Assembly: GCA_031279305.1 (NCBI GenBank)
Contig: JAITIS010000095.1
Location: forward strand, 1-35,266
From: Candidatus Margulisiibacteriota bacterium
Lineage (GTDB): Bacteria; Margulisbacteria; Termititenacia; Termititenacales; Termititenacaceae
DNA length: 35,266 nucleotides
Direction of reading: 5' to 3'
Shown in pieces: positions 32,090 to 35,266 of this stretch. The notes below the pieces were generated by a model, which worked only from the letters and a program-made list of their open reading frames with translations, did no database searches and had not been told where the DNA came from. The position numbers were made by a program, and so were the translations under genes. Position 1 is the stretch's first letter. Every line of letters starts with the position of its first letter.

Positions 32090-32174
32090 CGGAGAGGGCG
32101 AGATTCGAACTCGCGGTGGCTTGCGCCACACAACATTTCCAATGTTGCACCATCGGCCACTCGGACACCTCTCC
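32090..32174 (-). tRNA. tRNA-Ser (anticodon GGA)
   Basis: On the minus strand: acceptor GGAGAGG / CCTCTCC, D-arm beginning TCCGAGTGG, anticodon stem CAACA/TGTTG with loop TTGGAAA (anticodon GGA), the long variable arm of class II tRNAs (GTGGCGCAAGCCAC), T-arm GCGAG-TTCGAAT-CTCGC and discriminator G. CCA is not encoded, unlike tRNA-Glu in this window, so it must be added enzymatically. It reads TCC/TCT codons and marks the right edge of the restriction-modification locus. Confidence 0.92.
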
Positions 32175-32231
32175 GCAAAGATAAATATTTTAAGCGAAAA
32201 CAGCCGGTAAATAAAGCCGGCGCAGAGAGGT

Positions 32232-32264
32232 AAAAAAGAAGCCGCCGGGCAGAGGGCGGCTTCT
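32232..32264 (-). terminator. Strong intrinsic terminator of the sigma factor gene
   Basis: Ten-base-pair stem AGAAGCCGCC (32237-32246) / GGCGGCTTCT (32255-32264) with an eight-base loop. On the minus strand it is followed by a run of six T (A-run at 32232-32237). It lies 25 bases past the sigma factor stop. Confidence 0.8.
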
Positions 32265-32289
32265 GCGCAAATTGATGTCCTCCCCTCGA

Positions 32290-33081
32290 TTACATCAAAG
32301 CCAGAGCTACTTTGCGGCAGGCGCTTTTGATTATCCGCGAGACCTGCGCCTGCGTGATTCTAAAACGCGCGGCGATCTGATCTTGGCTGAATTCCCGGAA
32401 AAAATGATATTTCAAAATCAACTGGTCGCGCGGACTGAGCAGATACAGGGCTTCGTGCAGGCCTTCGCGTTCCAGCATATTGTCCGTAAAACCATCGCAG
32501 CCGATGACCTCCTCCAGCCGGACAAAAGCCTCTTTGCCGTTGTTGTTCTTGACCGGCGCGTCCAGCGAGGCCAGATAATGGGCGTTGACCGTCTGGGTGA
32601 TTTTGTCCAGCGCTTTCTTTTTAAGCTTAAAACGGCGGGCGATCTCGGCGCGGGAGGCTTCGCGTCCGTGTTTATACAAAAACTCCTCGCGGTATTTCTG
32701 GATGCGCGCGTTAAGCTCCACGCATTTGCGCGAGACGCGGATGCCGTAACAATTGTCCCGGATAAAATGCTTCAGCTCGCCGTCGATAGTCGGTATCGCA
32801 TAGCAAGACAGTTTTCCGCGGCGCGCGGGATTGTATTTGCGCACAGCTTTGATCAGGCCGACCGCCGCCACCTGCACCAGATCTTGAATATCCACGTCCC
32901 GGCGCATATATTTTTTGGCCATATAGACCGCCAGCGGAAAATTTTCCTCGACGATTCGCCGTTTCTCGATATTCAGCTGAGTTTTCAAACTGCCGTTTAT
33001 CAGTTTCGCGATAATCTTTTTGTGAATACTTTTGAGTTCCAGAATATCCCTGTGTTTTTTGGTCTTGAGCGCTGCCGCCAT
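32290..33081 (-). CDS. Alternative sigma factor, SigB/SigF-like group 3
   Basis: 263 residues. Region 2 (about 48-118) reads LVQVAAVGLIKAVRKYNPARR, then LSCYAIPTIDGELKHFIRDNCYGIRVSR, the arrangement typical of SigB/SigF/SigG-type factors. Region 3 covers about 122-185 (HGREASRAEIARRFKL). Region 4 covers about 210-260 (LSPRDQLILKYHFFREFSQDQIAARFRITQAQVSRII) with the -35-binding helix-turn-helix. It lacks the N-terminal domains of the housekeeping factor, so it should direct a special regulon (stress, motility or envelope). No anti-sigma gene is adjacent. ATG 33081 has a strong GAGGGAGG. A TATAAT (33170-33175, minus strand) gives an untranslated leader of about 80 bases, longer than elsewhere here, which leaves room for post-transcriptional control. 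A strong terminator follows. Confidence 0.9.
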   Translation of the reverse strand: MAAALKTKKHRDILELKSIHKKIIAKLINGSLKTQLNIEKRRIVEENFPLAVYMAKKYMRRDVDIQDLVQVAAVGLIKAVRKYNPARRGKLSCYAIPTIDGELKHFIRDNCYGIRVSRKCVELNARIQKYREEFLYKHGREASRAEIARRFKLKKKALDKITQTVNAHYLASLDAPVKNNNGKEAFVRLEEVIGCDGFTDNMLEREGLHEALYLLSPRDQLILKYHFFREFSQDQIAARFRITQAQVSRIIKSACRKVALALM

Positions 33082-33169
33082 TTGTCTGCCTCCCTCTGAT
33101 GTACAGGTTTACAGACAAAATAAGACAGTTTTTGCGCCAACTCATATTTTTAGCGTATTCACAGCAAAA

Positions 33170-33175
33170 ATTATA
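33170..33175 (-). promoter_or_regulatory. -10 element of the sigma factor gene
   Basis: TATAAT on the minus strand, with a weak -35 (GTGTCC) 18 bases further upstream; it gives a leader of about 80 bases. Upstream of it an imperfect hairpin TGTGTT (33204-33209) / AACACA (33218-33223) is also present. Confidence 0.4.
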
Positions 33176-33246
33176 AAATCTGGCTGTTTTTATGGACACT
33201 TCTTGTGTTCAAGATTAAACACAGGTGCAGGCGTGTAAAGGAATAG

Positions 33247-33948
33247 TTATTTTATGTGTATAAATTTATGCATTTGCGGCAGCACCTTATATGCATAGCC
33301 CGCTTTATCCAGAATATACAGCCATTTTTGCAGGGTCGGGAGATGCAGTTTATTGTGCGCCGGCTGTAAATATAATTCCGGGGCGGGCGGCGTTAAACGG
33401 CTCCGGGGCGGATAACAATGTCCGAGTATTTTCAAAATACCCTGCGTATCCAAATTTTTTTCTAAAACTATTTTTATATACCGGCTGGATTTTTCAGGCA
33501 CGGCGCGGTAAAAATCCTCAAATTTTTTATTTTTGATGTCAATGGAATAAATTATATTTTTCCGCGCGGGCAGATATTTGATCCGGCCGGGCAGAGTGCC
33601 ATTGGTCTCGATAAGATAGGTGTGCCGCGCGCCCAGCAGGTCGATGACCGCGGCGATGTAGCGCGCCTGCAGGAGCGGCTCGCCGCCGGTGAAGCTGACC
33701 AGACCGGACGGCGCCAGACGGGAAACCAGAGCCGCGCAGTCCGGCGCGGATATATCGTTGAGAAAACGCGCGGCGCGCCGGCCAAACTCCTGATGCCGGC
33801 AGTATTTTGTCCGGCGCCAAGCGCGTCTGGTGTCGCAGTAGGCGCAGCGCAGATTGCAGCCGCTGAAACGCACGAATACCGTCGGCGCGCCGGTAAAGCG
33901 GCCTTCGCCCTGAATACTGCGAAATATCTCCTGAATATTGGCTTTCAT
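33247..33948 (-). CDS. queE: 7-carboxy-7-deazaguanine synthase QueE
   Basis: 233 residues. This radical SAM enzyme makes 7-carboxy-7-deazaguanine from carboxy-tetrahydropterin in the queuosine/preQ0 pathway. The start MKANIQEIFRSIQGEGRFTGAPTVFVRFSGC fits the family. The iron-sulfur cysteines C31, C35 and C38 form the CX3CX2C motif of CNLRCAYC, and FTGGEPLLQ is the SAM-binding GGEP. ATG 33948 overlaps the queC stop by four bases (ATGA), so the genes are coupled; a longer upstream frame was rejected for that reason. The central region has a small extra stretch compared with typical QueE. Confidence 0.94.
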   Translation of the reverse strand: MKANIQEIFRSIQGEGRFTGAPTVFVRFSGCNLRCAYCDTRRAWRRTKYCRHQEFGRRAARFLNDISAPDCAALVSRLAPSGLVSFTGGEPLLQARYIAAVIDLLGARHTYLIETNGTLPGRIKYLPARKNIIYSIDIKNKKFEDFYRAVPEKSSRYIKIVLEKNLDTQGILKILGHCYPPRSRLTPPAPELYLQPAHNKLHLPTLQKWLYILDKAGYAYKVLPQMHKFIHIK

Positions 33949-34655
33949 TTTAACGCGCCGATAAACTCCGCGTAGCCGCGCCGGCGCAGCAAACAGGCTG
34001 GACATTCCCCGCAGCCATAGCCCCAGTCGTGCCGGACAGTCCGGTCGCCGCGGTAACAGGTGTGAGTATGCTCGCGGATTAGCTCCGCGCCGTACTGTTT
34101 ATCCGCCCGGTCAAAAGGCGGCACCCGGTACTGATAAGCCATAGTCCAGGTTTCGGCTTTGGTTTTACGCATCAGCGGAGCGGCGATCTCCAAATCTGTT
34201 TCCATCGCCGCGTTAAGCGCAGCCTCTAAAAATTTGATGGTGTATTCCCGGCAGTCTGGATAGCCGCTGTAATCCGTCTCGCTCACGCCGGTCACCAGCC
34301 GGCCGCAGTTTAACTGATAAGCCAGCGCCGCGGCTTGGGCTAAAAATATGGCGTTCCGTCCCGGCACGAAAGAAGCCGGCAGCCCGTCCCGGCGTTCATT
34401 CAAATCACCGCCGGTCAAAAGCGCGCTGCCGCCGATCTGCCGCAGAGCCGGAATATCCAGCGCGTAATAGCCGGCAGTTTTTAAGATTTTGGCCGCCTGC
34501 GCGGCGCAGTCTAACTCTATGCTATGACGCTGACCGTAATTAAAGGATACCGCGTAGGTCCCGCCGCCGGTCTGCGCGGCCTCCATCAGACAGGTGACGC
34601 TGTCCTGCCCGCCGGACAGACAAACCAGTGTTTTGGTTTTATCCAGCAGCTTCAC
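33945..34655 (-). CDS. queC: 7-cyano-7-deazaguanine synthase QueC
   Basis: 236 residues. It converts 7-carboxy-7-deazaguanine to preQ0 with ATP and ammonia. The PP-loop SGGQDS is at 14-19, followed by YAVSFNYGQRHSIEL and the conserved SFVPGRNAIFLAQAAALA. A C-terminal zinc site is formed by the cysteines of CYRGD and GYGCGECPACLLRR. Its ATG overlaps the stop of the preceding two-TM gene by four bases and its stop overlaps the queE start, so three genes are translationally coupled. queD is not in the window. Confidence 0.95.
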   Translation of the reverse strand: MKLLDKTKTLVCLSGGQDSVTCLMEAAQTGGGTYAVSFNYGQRHSIELDCAAQAAKILKTAGYYALDIPALRQIGGSALLTGGDLNERRDGLPASFVPGRNAIFLAQAAALAYQLNCGRLVTGVSETDYSGYPDCREYTIKFLEAALNAAMETDLEIAAPLMRKTKAETWTMAYQYRVPPFDRADKQYGAELIREHTHTCYRGDRTVRHDWGYGCGECPACLLRRRGYAEFIGALK

Positions 34656-34894
34656 CGATCCAGCCAGTCCAGCAGGGCATCCCAGCGGCGGTGAAAAAAA
34701 CCGGAAATGATTAGTTTATTCAAATAAAAATGCAAAAGCAAAAACAAAAGCCAGAAAACGAGCGGATAAAAAAACCAGATAGTCCCGCGCAGGGCTAGAT
34801 TAAGCAGCAGAAAAAATAAATTGGCGCCGGCAAAAAGCGCGGCGTGCACCAGAAAAAACAGCCATAGCGCACGTCTAAGCGCGGGATCGAGCAT
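34652..34894 (-). CDS. Small membrane protein with two TM segments (2TM-type)
   Basis: 80 residues. Two hydrophobic segments (about 10-33, LWLFFLVHAALFAGANLFFLLL, and 37-60, IWFFYPLVFWLLFLLLHFYL) are followed by a basic, Trp-containing tail (FFHRRWDALLDWLDR). The layout resembles small 2TM-domain proteins of unknown function. It overlaps queC by four bases and heads the que operon, but a direct part in queuosine synthesis is not implied by the sequence. The ATG lacks a Shine-Dalgarno sequence; TGT-TACAAT ends six bases upstream. Confidence 0.7.
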   Translation of the reverse strand: MLDPALRRALWLFFLVHAALFAGANLFFLLLNLALRGTIWFFYPLVFWLLFLLLHFYLNKLIISGFFHRRWDALLDWLDR

Positions 34895-34900
34895 AGCGGT

Positions 34901-34909
34901 ATTGTAACA
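34901..34909 (-). promoter_or_regulatory. Extended -10 promoter of the 2TM-queC-queE operon
   Basis: TGT-TACAAT on the minus strand, six bases before the ATG at 34894; it partly overlaps the 3' end region of the next gene upstream. Confidence 0.45.
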
Positions 34910-35110
34910 TTATTTGCGGCGGAGCACGCCGGGGTCTTCGGAAAAGACGATTACTTCATAGGGCTGCAATTCCGCGCCGGCGCCGGCATAGGCGCCCGGA
35001 CCGCTGATCAGCGCCGAAAATATGTCGTCATAATATTTGCGCAAAAATTCATCCTGTTCGGCGCCGGAGTTTTCCGGATCAATAAACTCTTCCGCAAAAA
35101 AATCATCCAT
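34910..35110 (-). CDS. Small acidic hypothetical protein (66 aa)
   Basis: 66 residues, strongly acidic in its first half (MDDFFAEEFIDPENSGAEQDEFLRKYYDD), then a Gly/Ala-rich stretch (ISGPGAYAGAGAELQPY) and a short basic end. No family is recognised. A purine-rich ribosome site (AGGAG and AAGG within about 20 bases upstream) supports the ATG at 35110. It lies 15 bases before the 2TM gene in the same direction, so it may be in the same operon even though the 2TM gene has its own -10 box. Confidence 0.55.
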   Translation of the reverse strand: MDDFFAEEFIDPENSGAEQDEFLRKYYDDIFSALISGPGAYAGAGAELQPYEVIVFSEDPGVLRRK

Positions 35111-35186
35111 AAAGACACCTTCTCTCCTGACGCTAAAAAAATACCCGCGCCAAAATCTAAATATGTATGAATTTTTTCCGTTGTTT

Positions 35187-35195
35187 TGTTAAACT
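35187..35195 (+). promoter_or_regulatory. Possible extended -10 of the last gene
   Basis: TGT-TAAACT, eight bases before the ATG at 35204, the same spacing as at several other leaderless candidates here. Confidence 0.35.
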
Positions 35196-35203
35196 AGCCG
35201 GCA

Positions 35204-35266
35204 ATGCTGTATCCCCGCTGGCTCAAAAAATCTTTGCCCAAATCCGCCGCCGGTCTGCGCATCCGG
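35204..35266 (+). CDS. Start of a gene cut by the window end, possibly lipoyl synthase
   Basis: The first 21 codons (beginning MLYPRWLKKSLPKSAAG) run off the window end. The pattern of a short basic N-terminus with P-x-WLKK-x-LP recalls the start of LipA, the radical SAM lipoyl synthase, but 21 residues are too few for certainty. No Shine-Dalgarno sequence is visible. Confidence 0.35.
   Translation, partial: MLYPRWLKKSLPKSAAGLRIR

Noticed and set aside
26893..32174. Integrative element with att sites at tRNA-Glu
   Set aside because: No integrase gene and no copy of the tRNA 3' end near the other edge at tRNA-Ser.
32272..33099. Reading frame of 275 codons opposite the sigma factor gene
   Set aside because: Antisense shadow of a recognisable sigma factor with a strong ribosome site; no motif of its own.

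Overview
The window looks like a compact chromosomal segment of a Gram-negative-type (diderm) bacterium with roughly balanced base composition. A diderm envelope is suggested by a lipid A disaccharide synthase (lpxB), a short LptD-like outer-membrane protein, a secretin and two lipoproteins. I cannot fix the phylum. The mix of Tad pilus genes, a SigB/SigF-like sigma factor, GH116 and LPS genes would suit an uncultured lineage such as Margulisbacteria or Elusimicrobiota, but that is only a guess. There is no phage or insertion sequence and no CRISPR array.

Left part (1-9557): the 3' end of a large secreted protein, a PKD-repeat lipoprotein and an unlisted 44-residue membrane peptide lead into a Tad (Flp) pilus assembly block: cpaB, cpaC (secretin), cpaE/tadZ, cpaF/tadA, tadB, tadC, a DUF192 gene and, convergently, the prepilin peptidase tadV. 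Pilin and TadE/G genes are not in the window. Next (9558-20262): recN; a leftward operon pbp1A - DJ-1/PfpI - lptD-like - lpxB (cell wall and LPS); tyrS; a LEA14-like lipoprotein; and ppiC-ispE.

The intergenic stretch 20263-20526 is AT-rich in part and carries two perfect DnaA-box matches plus weaker ones, so it is a candidate replication origin or DnaA-binding cluster. To its right come a minimal GspE/PilB-type ATPase, a divergent pair made of a 57-residue membrane peptide and a GH116 glycosidase (with a 24-bp perfect palindrome between the divergent units), nadB, and ugd.

A type I restriction-modification locus (27003-32057, leftward hsdR - hsdM/S fusion - half hsdS) lies between tRNA-Glu(CTC) and tRNA-Ser(GGA). 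Its main surprise is a 10-unit (AG) dinucleotide tract inside the coding sequence. The tract sits exactly where the first target-recognition domain meets the second. Losing one unit, or gaining two, would join the two reading frames into one HsdM-TRD1-TRD2 protein of about 830 residues. This is the signature of a phase-variable DNA methyltransferase.

Right end (32232-35266): a SigB/SigF-like sigma factor with an intrinsic terminator, an operon of a small two-TM protein with queC and queE (7-deazaguanine synthesis), an acidic small protein and the first codons of a gene resembling lipA. A recurring regulatory theme is that many genes heading a transcription unit lack a Shine-Dalgarno sequence and instead have an extended -10 element (TGn-TAnAAT-like) only 6-12 nt before the start codon. 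This suggests frequent leaderless transcription, while genes inside operons have good AGGAGG-type sites.
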